Part shown: positions 8,100-15,683 of the stretch, piece by piece | How positions within the stretch are numbered: position 1 is the first letter of the stretch | Layout of the letters: every line of letters begins with the position of its first letter | Assembly (NCBI GenBank): GCA_016303065.1 | Contig: JAEDMJ010000038.1 | Span: forward strand, 1-20,041 | Length of the DNA: 20,041 nucleotides | Origin: Clostridiales bacterium | Lineage (GTDB): Bacteria; Bacillota; Clostridia; Oscillospirales; QAMX01 | Direction: 5' to 3' | Position numbers and translations under genes: made by a program | Notes under the pieces: model-generated | Seen by the model: only the letters and a program-made list of their open reading frames with translations | Told to the model about the DNA's origin: nothing | The model's database searches: none

Positions 8100-8311
8100 T
8101 TTGGAAAAAGCCCTCCTGAATAGAATATTGTATTTCCCAGGCATTTCGCCCCAGAAAACATATAAAAAAATTAGAACTCCGTTACAGGACGTTTGGTAAA
8201 ACTTCGCGGCGTAACGGAGCTGCGGCACGGGATGTCCGGAGATTTTCACGGCGGACACGGTAAGTTGAAAATTTCGCGGAGTCACGGCAGAATATGACAA
8301 ACGTGAACATA
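8100..8311 (-). promoter_or_regulatory. Structured 5' leader of the purine permease, candidate riboswitch
   Basis: About 210 nt of untranslated leader separates the predicted transcription start (about 8311) from the ATG at 8099. On the transcript, ATTTTCA (8272-8266) pairs with TGAAAAT (8248-8242), and TGTCCG (8257-8252) pairs with CGGACA (8238-8233). The four arms interleave, which is H-type pseudoknot topology. A terminator-like hairpin follows at 8162-8221. I do not see the conserved core of the known purine riboswitch (no UUUCUACC-type junction), nor of ykkC, preQ1 or ZTP classes. Position and architecture suggest ligand-controlled attenuation, but the class is unassigned and no ligand can be inferred beyond the purine context. 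Confidence 0.45.
8162..8221 (-). terminator. Attenuator-like terminator inside the permease leader
   Basis: On the minus strand CTCCGTTAC (8219-8211) pairs exactly with GTAACGGAG (8185-8177), extendable by a G-U and an A-U pair. The 25-nt loop contains a small GTTT/AAAC hairpin. The stem is followed by a T-rich tract (8172-8162). It stands before the start codon of the gene it would control, so it probably acts as a conditional terminator. Confidence 0.6.
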
Positions 8312-8317
8312 TTGTGA

Positions 8318-8346
8318 ATTATAGCACCCTCAAAGGAGACTGTCAA
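8318..8346 (-). promoter_or_regulatory. Consensus sigma-A promoter of the purine permease
   Basis: On the minus strand TTGACA (8346-8341) and TATAAT (8323-8318) are separated by exactly 17 bp, a perfect match to the vegetative consensus. Just downstream, TTCAC occurs twice 11 bp apart (8318-8314 and 8307-8303), a possible operator. Between this promoter and the next terminator (8347-8500) I see no gene or other structure. Confidence 0.88.
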
Positions 8347-8500
8347 CAATAAATTTACAATTCCGATATGCTTGTTGAAAACGGTCAGATTCGACGGACT
8401 TTTTTTCTTTATTTGGAGTGATGATACCAAAACTCACAAAAAGACGAGCGCTTGTCCGGAAGAATCTTTCTTTTTGAAAAACCAAAGCTATATGCATAAA

Positions 8501-8531
8501 AGCGGCAGAAGACGCAATGTCTTCTGCCGCT
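8501..8531 (-). terminator. Intrinsic terminator of the EF-G-like gene
   Basis: GCGGCAGAAGAC (8502-8513) and GTCTTCTGCCGC (8519-8530) form a perfect 12-bp stem with a 5-nt loop, extendable by one A-T pair. Read on the minus strand it is followed by TTTTA. It lies 26 nt past the stop of the EF-G-like gene. Confidence 0.88.
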
Positions 8532-8556
8532 GCGGATATTCGTTTGAAAACGGGGA

Positions 8557-10632
8557 TTATTCGTCGTCCTCGTCCTGCATGCGGGCCTTTGCCTCTTCGA
8601 TGATGGAAGCCTGAACCATGGGGGGAGCTTCTTCGTAGCGGACAAAGTCGAGGGTGAAGGAGCCCCAGCCGCGGGTCATGGAACGGAGGTCGTTGGCGTA
8701 GGAGTGCATTTCGGACATCGGAACTTCGGCGGTGATCATCTGCATTCCGTCGTCGGTGGGATCCATGCCGATGACGCGGCCGCGGCGCTTGTTCAGGTCG
8801 CCGTTGATATCGCCCATGTAATCTGCCGGAACGACGACTTTAAGCTCGCCGTAGGGCTCAAGGATGACCGGGTTGGCTTTCGGAAGCCCGTCCTTAAAGG
8901 CCAGTCTTGCCGCAAGCTTGAAGGAAAGCTCGTTGGAGTCGACGTCGTGGTAGGAGCCGTCGTAAAGAACTGCCTTGAGGTTGACAACGGGGTATCCGGC
9001 CAGAACTCCGCGCTCCATGCACTCGCGAAGTCCCTTTTCAACTGCCGGGAAGAAGTTTTTCGGAACGCTTCCGCCGAAGACCTCTTCCGCGAATTCGAGT
9101 CCTTCGCTTTCACAGGGCTCGAAGCGGATCTTGACGTGGCCGAACTGTCCGTGACCGCCGGACTGCTTCTTGTGGCGTCCCTCGGCCTCGACAACCTTGC
9201 GGATCTTTTCGCGGTATGCGACTCTCGGGGCGACAAGCTCGACTTCGACGCCGAACTTTGCCTTGAGCTTTGAAACGAGAACGTCCAGATGGGTAACGCC
9301 CATTCCGGAGATCGTCTGCTGGTGGGTTTCGGCGTTGAGGGCGTTTTCGAAAACAGGATCCTCGTCGTGGAGACGGGAAAGACCTATCGCGATTTTTTCC
9401 TCGGCGGCCTTGTTCTTGGCGATGATCGCCTGAGTGTAGCAGGTGCGCGGGAAGGACATGGGCTTGATGACTGCGGAAGCTCCTGCGGCACAGAGGGTGT
9501 CGTTGGTGCGTGTATCCGTGAGCTTTGCAACGGCGCCGATATCGCCCGCGGTGATCTCGGAGACTTCGGTGTTCTTCTTGCCGCGGACCATGTAGATGCG
9601 TCCGAGCTTTTCCGTCGCGCCGGAAACCGTGTTGGAAACGGTCATATCCGGAGTGACCTTGCCGGAAAGAACCTTGAAGAAGGAGAAGCGGCCGTACTGG
9701 TCGGCGACGGTCTTGAAGATGAAGAGAACGGCGCTGCCGCTTTCGGTGATCTTGAACGGCTTCTCTTCACCGCCGGAGATATCGATCTCATCCCTTCCCT
9801 GATCCGGGGACGGGAGATAGTCGACGATTGCGCGGAGGAGAGCCTCGCTGCCGAGTCCGCTGACGGCGGAGCCGCAGAAAACGGGCGCGACCTTTCCGGA
9901 GGCGACGCCGGTGCGGAGTCCGTTGATGAACTCTTCTTCGGTGAACTCTTCGCCGTCGAAGAACTTCATCATGAGCTCGTCGTCAGTCTCGGCGACAGTT
10001 TCGGCGAGAACCGCGCGGAGCTCTTCGACCGTGGCCTCCATGGAGGCGGGCAGGGGGATCTCGGTGGTCTTGTGAGCGGCGGTGGAGTAGGCTTTCTTTG
10101 TGACAAGGTCGACAATGCCGACGGCGGTGCCGTTTTCCATTATAGGTACGACAACGGGGGCGACGCTTATGCCAAAGAGGCTTCTGGCCTCTTCATAGGT
10201 TTTGTAGAAGTCGGCATGCTCTTCGTCGAGCTTGCCGATGTAGAGAACGGCGGGAATTCCCTCGGCCTTGAGGGTGCGCCAGGACTTCTGGGCTCCGACC
10301 GAAACGCCGCTCTTGGCGCTCATGACGATAATTCCCGTGTCGGAAACGCGCATGGCCTCGACCGTCTCGCCGACAAAGTCGAAAAATCCCGGCGCGTCAA
10401 GGAGATTTATTTTGCATCCGCCGAACTCGACCGGATCGACGGTGGTCTGAATCGAAATCTTGCGGCGGATTTCTTCGGGATCATAGTCCGAAACAGTGTT
10501 TCCGTCGGCGGGTTTGCCGAGACGATCTGTGGCCTTGGTCAGATAGAGCAGGCTCTCGGTAAGAGAGGTCTTGCCGTCTCCGCCGTGACCAAGTATGCAG
10601 ACATTACGGATCTTCGTGATGGAAGTTGCCAT
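8557..10632 (-). CDS. Elongation factor G-like GTPase (EF-G paralogue, FusA2-type)
   Basis: Translational GTPase of 691 residues with the full EF-G domain order: G domain (1-280), domain II, III, IV (GDLNKRRGRVIGMDP segment) and V (VPMSEMHSYANDLRSMT), and a short acidic tail. The P-loop is GHGGDGKT (15-22), and CGSA marks the G5 region. Two normally conserved sites differ. Switch II reads DAPGFFDF (79-86), so F83 replaces the catalytic histidine of DTPGHVDF; the G4 motif reads GKLD (133-136) rather than NKMD. This marks it as a paralogue like mycobacterial FusA2, not the housekeeping EF-G, and its function is not settled. ATG at 10632 follows AAGGAGAG. It has its own promoter (10715-10743) and a terminator, so it is probably monocistronic. 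Confidence 0.93.
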   Translation of the reverse strand: MATSITKIRNVCILGHGGDGKTSLTESLLYLTKATDRLGKPADGNTVSDYDPEEIRRKISIQTTVDPVEFGGCKINLLDAPGFFDFVGETVEAMRVSDTGIIVMSAKSGVSVGAQKSWRTLKAEGIPAVLYIGKLDEEHADFYKTYEEARSLFGISVAPVVVPIMENGTAVGIVDLVTKKAYSTAAHKTTEIPLPASMEATVEELRAVLAETVAETDDELMMKFFDGEEFTEEEFINGLRTGVASGKVAPVFCGSAVSGLGSEALLRAIVDYLPSPDQGRDEIDISGGEEKPFKITESGSAVLFIFKTVADQYGRFSFFKVLSGKVTPDMTVSNTVSGATEKLGRIYMVRGKKNTEVSEITAGDIGAVAKLTDTRTNDTLCAAGASAVIKPMSFPRTCYTQAIIAKNKAAEEKIAIGLSRLHDEDPVFENALNAETHQQTISGMGVTHLDVLVSKLKAKFGVEVELVAPRVAYREKIRKVVEAEGRHKKQSGGHGQFGHVKIRFEPCESEGLEFAEEVFGGSVPKNFFPAVEKGLRECMERGVLAGYPVVNLKAVLYDGSYHDVDSNELSFKLAARLAFKDGLPKANPVILEPYGELKVVVPADYMGDINGDLNKRRGRVIGMDPTDDGMQMITAEVPMSEMHSYANDLRSMTRGWGSFTLDFVRYEEAPPMVQASIIEEAKARMQDEDDE

Positions 10633-10714
10633 TGGTTGTTTCTCTCCTTACGTTTTGTGGCTTATATGACCGGCCGAATGTTCGGGCCAGGACCGTTCAA
10701 GGCTTATAGTCTAC

Positions 10715-10743
10715 ATTATATAACAAAGCAGGGAAAAACGCAA
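10715..10743 (-). promoter_or_regulatory. Promoter of the EF-G-like gene
   Basis: On the minus strand TTGCGT (10743-10738) and TATAAT (10720-10715) are 17 bp apart. The -10 is perfect and the -35 partial. It lies between the end of proS and the ATG at 10632, giving a leader of about 75 nt. Confidence 0.6.
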
Positions 10744-10772
10744 CAAGATTTTCTATATTTTTTACAAATTCC

Positions 10773-12500
10773 TCAGCGGAGGCCTTCCCAGAGCCGGTCG
10801 ATATAGCCGTCCACGGCGCTGACCGCGTCCTCAAGCGGGATGTTGTCGCGGAAGGACTTGTCGCGGGCGGCGATCTCAACCGTTCCGTCCTTTGAAAGTC
10901 CGCGTCCGATGACGATACGGAGAGGAACGCCCAAAAGGTCCGCATCGGCAAAGGACACGCCTGCGGCGGCTCCGCGGTCGTCGTATATGACTTCGTATTT
11001 GCGGCTGAGTTCGGCGTAAAGCTTTTCGGCGGCTTCGGTGATCTTCGGGTCCTTGCCTCCGCCGATGGCGCAGATGTGTATCTGCCACGGGGCGACCGAG
11101 ATAGGCCAGATGGGACCGTAGTCGTCGTGGTGCTCCTCGCAGATTCCGGCCAGAAGTCTGCCTACGCCGATTCCGTAGCAGCCCATGATCGGAGTCTGGG
11201 CCTTTCCTTCCGCGTCGGTGTAGGTGTAGCCCATGGAAGCGGAGTATTTTGTTCCGAGCTGGAAGATATTTCCCATTTCAATGCCGCGCTTGATCTCTGC
11301 GGACCGGCCGCAGACGGGGCAGGCGTCGCCGGAGCGGGCCTTTGCCAGATCAAAGAACTCTGCGGGGAAGGCGTTTCCGAGCCCTTCCGCGGTGAAATCG
11401 ACTCCGCAGAGGTGGAAATCGGTTTCGTTGGCTCCGCAGACCATGTCGGTCTCGCCCTCAAGCGTGGCGTCGAAATAGACGTCCGCGTCGGAAGCAAGTC
11501 CGACGGGGCCGATAAAGCCAAAGCAAATGTCGCTTTCGCTGTAATCGGTAAGCGGGAAAACATCGGCGCCGACGCGCTGGCGGAGCTTTGCTTCGTTGAC
11601 CTCAAAGTCGCCGCGGATAAAGACGATAATGGGCTTGCGGCGACCCTCAACCGCGAAGACGCAGGCCTTTGCGGTTCTGTCCGGGGTGATTTTCAAAAGC
11701 GCGCAGAGCTCGTCGATGGTCTTTGTGTGGGGAGTGGAGACCTTTTCGACGGGGCGGCTGGGACGGTTCCCGTGGACGCACTTGACGGGGGAGGCCTCGA
11801 CGTTTGCACTGAAGCCGCAGTGGGGGCAGATGACAAGGCTGTCCTCGCCGGAGTCGGAGAGGAGCATGAACTCGTGCGCGACTTTTCCGCCCATCATACC
11901 GGTGTCGGATTTGACGGACACGATCCCGGGAAGGCCGACTCTGGCAAAGATCCTCTCGTAGGACTTGTGGCATATGTCGTAATAGCGCGCAAGGTCCTCC
12001 TGGGAGGTGTGGAAGGAATAGGCGTCCTTCATTGTGAACTCGCGGACGCGGATCAGACCGCCGCGGGAGCGGGGCTCGTCGCGGAATTTGGTCTGGATCT
12101 GGTAAATCATGAAGGGAAAGCGGGTATAGCTTGTGGCTTCGCTGCGGGCGAGATGGACGGAGGCCTCCTCGTGAGTCATGCCGAGAAGCATGTCGTGTCC
12201 GGTGCGGTCCTTAAGGCGCAGAAGCTCGCTTCCGACGCTTTCGTATCTTCCGGACTCGCGCCAGAGCTCTGCGGGCATGACGACGGGGAAGAGAACTTCC
12301 TGTCCGCCTATGGCGTCCATTTCTTCGCGGATTATGGCTTCAAGCTTGGCGGTTATGCGCTTTGCGGGGGGAAGAAGGCTGTATATTCCGGACGCGACCT
12401 GACGCATGTATCCGCCGCGAAGCATGAAAATGTGACTTGCCATCGAAGCCTCCACAGGCTTTTCACGATAGCGTTCTCCAATGAGCTGTGAGAGAAGCAT
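10773..12500 (-). CDS. proS: Prolyl-tRNA synthetase
   Basis: Class II aminoacyl-tRNA synthetase that charges tRNA-Pro in the cytoplasm. Its 575 residues match the bacterial-type enzyme that carries the YbaK-like editing insertion. Motif 1 region MRQVASGIYSLLPP, motif 2 FRDEPRSRGGLIRVREFTMK and motif 3 GCYGIGVGRLLAG are all present. The insertion (about 235-390) includes HTKTIDELCALL and is framed by two CxxC pairs, CPHCGFSANVEAS and CPVCGRSAEI. The C-terminal anticodon-binding domain starts near PWQIHICAIGG. ATG at 12500 is preceded by AAAGGAG at the normal distance. I see no T-box upstream. A promoter overlapping the end of the preceding gene (12540-12569) can drive it separately. Confidence 0.97.
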   Translation of the reverse strand: MLLSQLIGERYREKPVEASMASHIFMLRGGYMRQVASGIYSLLPPAKRITAKLEAIIREEMDAIGGQEVLFPVVMPAELWRESGRYESVGSELLRLKDRTGHDMLLGMTHEEASVHLARSEATSYTRFPFMIYQIQTKFRDEPRSRGGLIRVREFTMKDAYSFHTSQEDLARYYDICHKSYERIFARVGLPGIVSVKSDTGMMGGKVAHEFMLLSDSGEDSLVICPHCGFSANVEASPVKCVHGNRPSRPVEKVSTPHTKTIDELCALLKITPDRTAKACVFAVEGRRKPIIVFIRGDFEVNEAKLRQRVGADVFPLTDYSESDICFGFIGPVGLASDADVYFDATLEGETDMVCGANETDFHLCGVDFTAEGLGNAFPAEFFDLAKARSGDACPVCGRSAEIKRGIEMGNIFQLGTKYSASMGYTYTDAEGKAQTPIMGCYGIGVGRLLAGICEEHHDDYGPIWPISVAPWQIHICAIGGGKDPKITEAAEKLYAELSRKYEVIYDDRGAAAGVSFADADLLGVPLRIVIGRGLSKDGTVEIAARDKSFRDNIPLEDAVSAVDGYIDRLWEGLR

Positions 12501-12539
12501 AATATCTCCTTTGTGTTGTTTGATTTATGTTTTTTGCGG

Positions 12540-12569
12540 AAAATACCGAAACTGATGACTTCTTGTCAA
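12540..12569 (-). promoter_or_regulatory. Probable sigma-A promoter of proS
   Basis: On the minus strand TTGACA (12569-12564) and TATTTT (12545-12540) are 18 bp apart. The -35 is perfect and overlaps the stop codon of the upstream membrane-protein gene. The -10 matches at four of six positions. Confidence 0.5.
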
Positions 12570-14818
12570 TAACGGTTGACCCATCCGGAGAAGACGAGCA
12601 CGGGGACGAGCCAGAGAACGTAATAGAGAAGCATATTGACCGGAGTCGCCGCTTCGTACCAGCCGAAATAGGCCATTATGGTTCCGAAAGCGAGACCGAT
12701 GAGCGAAGATATGACCGAGAAAATGAGGCCGAGCCTTGCCGTGGATTTGAACCTGTGGCATCCGACAAGAGTTTGGGCGAACACGCTGCCGGTGGGCTGG
12801 AGCGTGACGACGGCGGAGGCCTCGAGAGTGTTGCGCGAATCCGACATGACGGTGCGTACCTCCGCGGAGGGGTAGACAACCTCCGTTGAGGGGATGCCGA
12901 AGCTGTCCTGTACCATGGCGGAGGTTATGTTTACGTCGCGCGTGGCAAGAATCGGGAAATACCCGTTCCCGTCGAAAAGACTCATGGCGTAGTCGCAGGA
13001 GGAAGAGACTTCATATCGCATTGCGTAGACCGCCAGCAGCGCTCCGTCCACGGCGCAGCAAAGGGCGGTGCGGAGGCTTATGTCCTCCGGAGTTTTGACG
13101 CCGGAGCGCTGGAGAAATGAGCAGGTGCCGACAAGGACCTTGTGCCCTTCGATAACTCCGGAATAGCCGCCGCTGTCGCTTATGGAAAGGTTTTTGACGC
13201 GGAAAAGCGGGATGCACTGTTTTCTCACAAGGGCGAGGAAGGGTTCGGCAAGCGAAGTGTCCGCCGCGGAAAGCACGCTCGCCGTGATGCAGAGGGGATA
13301 ATCTCCGGCGTTTGAGGGCCTGACCGCTTTGATGGAGACGGACTGGGCGGGGAACATATCCCTGTCGCGGAGCATGACGAAGCTTCTGTCGGCAAGCCTT
13401 GCACAGGCGGAAATGCCGCCGGCGCTGACGCCGTTCTTTGCCAGGCGTTTTGAAAGCCGGGCATAGGGCAGGACATAGGCCAGGAAAAATCCGAGGGCCG
13501 GAGTAAAGCCGATGATGACGGACCAGTTCCAGAAGAACGGGGTCGAGCCGTTTCCGTAATAGCTGCAGTATACGCTGAGAAGGATGGTGGCAGCGATCAG
13601 AAGCGGCGCGTACCAGTGCATCATGGTGGTCACGGCGTCGTTTTCGGCAAAGCTTCTGAAAAATCCGCTGAGGTCGCGGGTCGGCGCGGAGGCGTATACC
13701 ACGCTGCCGTCGAACCTGTCGCGCAGGGGCGCGATGGTCGAAGCTTTTTCGAGGCGGTGGGTTTTGATCAGCGAACTGCGGTAAGCCCGGACGCGGATTC
13801 GGTCGCCGATGAGGGAGACAAGAAGTCCGAGGGCGGGGAGAATGCACACGGGAACATAGACCGGGGAGGTCTCGGAGCCGTACATTGTGCTTTTGTCAAG
13901 CATTGATACGATGCAGTGGCCGATGGATGCGATCGACGAGGCGAAAATCAGGGAGTCGCCCGTGGCCTTGAAGGTTATCAGCGAATAGCACCCGCCGAAA
14001 TATATGTCGTATGCGCAGAGTATCACTCCGGACAGAAGAACCAGAGAGATGATTGTGAAGGTGATGGGGTTGGATGAAAAGGACATAAAGTCCGGAAGCG
14101 GAAGCTTCAGATAGGACGCCGCGGTCATATAGGCAAGGGGCAGACAGAAGATGAACGCAAGGACCGAGCGGACTGTCAGGGAGCGAAGCTCCTTGTCAAG
14201 CTTTCTGAGCATTTGCCGCGGGGAGACCTTCGGCTGGTTCTTTTTGGATTTTCTGAGCCCTTCCGGAACGGGAATTCCGGTTTTGGAATTCAGCGTCGCG
14301 GGCATAAGAGCGGTGATATTTCTCTTTTTCAGCTTTTCGGACTGAAGCTTTTTGATCGCTCTGTCGTTTGCCCGGAGCTGGCGGCGCATATTGCGGATGC
14401 TGTGCTGGCGCTTGCGGTACGCGTTGTCGTATGCGCCGAGGTCGATAACGTCGTCGTGCGTTTCCGCGCCGTCAACTCTGAGCTCCTCCGCGGAGGGGAC
14501 GGGACGGCTGTTGACGGAAACGGACTTTCGGATATTTCTGAAAAGCTCCGGCTGGCTTTCGTCCTCGCCGCCGTCGGAGGAAGGCGCTTCATTTTCGCTT
14601 TTTTCTTCGGCCTCTTTTTCCGGGGGGTCGGAGACCCGCTCTTCGGCTTCTGCGTTCCCGCCGGACTGCTCCGGAGAATCGGAAGCGGCGGGAGGGGGAT
14701 TTTCGTGCTCGGGGGAATCGGTTTTCGGGGCCGGAGTTTCGGAGGAATCCCCGGCGAATTCGGCAATTATGGATTCAAGAGAGAATTCTTCGTTCATGCC
14801 GTTTTTGTCGTTTGACAC
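12566..14818 (-). CDS. Degenerate P1B-type ATPase-like membrane protein, probably catalytically inactive
   Basis: Protein of 750 residues without a recognised name. The first 95 residues are acidic and rich in Ser, Pro and Glu (probably disordered); a basic helical part follows (130-215). Eight membrane segments lie near 217-236, 251-275, 289-306, 320-338, 402-421, 431-451, 696-720 and 726-746. The order matches heavy-metal P-type ATPases: after segment six comes RLAKNGVSAGG, then LRDRDMFP (483-490) where DKTGTLT should stand, then a nucleotide-domain-like GGYSGVIEGHKVLVG (550-564), AVDG (589-592), ILATRDVN where TGDN is expected, and no GDGxND. The actuator TGE is also missing. GTG at 14818 is chosen because AAAGGAG lies 10 nt ahead; ATG at 14797 and an upstream ATG at 14872 are alternatives. 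It follows rlmB by 16 nt. Confidence 0.7.
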   Translation of the reverse strand: MSNDKNGMNEEFSLESIIAEFAGDSSETPAPKTDSPEHENPPPAASDSPEQSGGNAEAEERVSDPPEKEAEEKSENEAPSSDGGEDESQPELFRNIRKSVSVNSRPVPSAEELRVDGAETHDDVIDLGAYDNAYRKRQHSIRNMRRQLRANDRAIKKLQSEKLKKRNITALMPATLNSKTGIPVPEGLRKSKKNQPKVSPRQMLRKLDKELRSLTVRSVLAFIFCLPLAYMTAASYLKLPLPDFMSFSSNPITFTIISLVLLSGVILCAYDIYFGGCYSLITFKATGDSLIFASSIASIGHCIVSMLDKSTMYGSETSPVYVPVCILPALGLLVSLIGDRIRVRAYRSSLIKTHRLEKASTIAPLRDRFDGSVVYASAPTRDLSGFFRSFAENDAVTTMMHWYAPLLIAATILLSVYCSYYGNGSTPFFWNWSVIIGFTPALGFFLAYVLPYARLSKRLAKNGVSAGGISACARLADRSFVMLRDRDMFPAQSVSIKAVRPSNAGDYPLCITASVLSAADTSLAEPFLALVRKQCIPLFRVKNLSISDSGGYSGVIEGHKVLVGTCSFLQRSGVKTPEDISLRTALCCAVDGALLAVYAMRYEVSSSCDYAMSLFDGNGYFPILATRDVNITSAMVQDSFGIPSTEVVYPSAEVRTVMSDSRNTLEASAVVTLQPTGSVFAQTLVGCHRFKSTARLGLIFSVISSLIGLAFGTIMAYFGWYEAATPVNMLLYYVLWLVPVLVFSGWVNRY

Positions 14819-14834
14819 GAAGGAACAGCTCCTT

Positions 14835-15683
14835 TCAGACTTTGGAAGAGATTCGCTGGCGGACAGCTTCAAAGAGAAGAACTGCCGCGGCGGCAGAGAC
14901 GTTCAGTGAATTGATTTTTCCGGCCATCGGAATGCTGACGAGTCCGTCGCAGCTCTCTGCGGTGAGGCGGGAGAGCCCCTCCCCCTCGCTTCCGAGCACG
15001 AGCGCCGTGGGAAGAGTCAGATCTGCGTCATAGAGAAGCCTGCTTTCGCCGCCCTCCGCGCCCCAGACCCAGATGCCGCGCTCTTTGAGCTCGCGGATTG
15101 CCGAGTTGACATTGGAACAGCGGGCGATGGGAAGGTGGAGCGCCGCGCCGGCGGAGGCCTTTACGACCGTTCCGGTGACGGAAGCGCCGCGGCGGCGCGG
15201 GATGATGACCCCGTGGGCGCCGGAAACTTCGGCGCTTCGGATGATCGCCCCGAGGTTTCCGGGATCTTCGATGTGGTCGCAGACCACAATGAGGGGCGCC
15301 GTTCCGGAGGCAAGCGCGGCGTCGGCCAGCTCGCCGACGGAAATGTATTCGCAGGGCGACACATAGGCGATGACGCCCTGGTGGGCGCCCGTCGGAGAAA
15401 GCGAGTCAAGCTTTCTCCGGTCGCACTTCACGACGACGGCGCCGCCCTCTCGGCAGCGGGCCACGACGGGAGTGAGCGAACCCTTTTCAAGCCCGTCGGC
15501 AATGAAGAGCTTTTCAATGCTGCGTCCGCTGCGGACGGCTTCGGCGAGGGCGTTGCGGCCCTCGATAAGGTATTCAATGTCGTCGCGGTTCTCGGTGCGG
15601 GCGTACGGAGCGGGAGCGTTTGAACTGCGGTACTGCGGACCGCGGGAGTCGGGTCTGCGTCCGGGATATTTTCTGTCAGGCAT
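14835..15683 (-). CDS. rlmB: 23S rRNA (guanosine-2'-O)-methyltransferase, RlmB/TrmH family
   Basis: SPOUT-class methyltransferase of 282 residues that uses S-adenosylmethionine to methylate a ribose 2'-OH, by homology G2251 of 23S rRNA. The N-terminal 35 residues are basic and low in complexity; then come the substrate-binding domain (IEGRNALAEAVRSG) and the knotted catalytic domain. The three SPOUT motifs are clear: DHIEDPGNLGAIIRSAE, LVLGSEGEGLS and IPMAGKINSLNVSAAAAV. The ATG shares one base with the stop of the preceding kinase gene (TGATG), so translation is probably coupled. The family also contains TrmH-like enzymes with other RNA targets, so the exact target is less certain than the activity. 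Confidence 0.9.
   Translation of the reverse strand: MPDRKYPGRRPDSRGPQYRSSNAPAPYARTENRDDIEYLIEGRNALAEAVRSGRSIEKLFIADGLEKGSLTPVVARCREGGAVVVKCDRRKLDSLSPTGAHQGVIAYVSPCEYISVGELADAALASGTAPLIVVCDHIEDPGNLGAIIRSAEVSGAHGVIIPRRRGASVTGTVVKASAGAALHLPIARCSNVNSAIRELKERGIWVWGAEGGESRLLYDADLTLPTALVLGSEGEGLSRLTAESCDGLVSIPMAGKINSLNVSAAAAVLLFEAVRQRISSKV

Noticed and set aside
8100..8300. A 67-residue N-terminal extension of the permease
   Set aside because: The frame is open by chance. The added residues match no permease N-terminus, and they cover a leader containing a terminator hairpin; the ATG at 8099 has a good ribosome site.
8100..8311. Classical guanine/adenine riboswitch before the purine permease
   Set aside because: The conserved junction bases and the two kissing-loop hairpins of that class are not visible, so I left the class unassigned.
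8371..8406. Possible plus-strand terminator ending in a run of seven to eight T residues
   Set aside because: The bases before the T run form only a three-pair stem, and no plus-strand gene ends nearby.
9289..10806. A 505-codon open frame on the plus strand opposite the EF-G-like gene, and a 471-codon one (11076-12491) opposite proS
   Set aside because: Both are exact antisense shadows of genes with complete family motifs. The translations are rich in Gly, Asp and Ala with no recognisable domain, as expected from a GC-rich codon pattern read backwards.
12501..12570. T-box leader ahead of proS
   Set aside because: The gap between the promoter and the ATG is only about 35 nt, too short for a T-box, and no T-box sequence or terminator stem is present.
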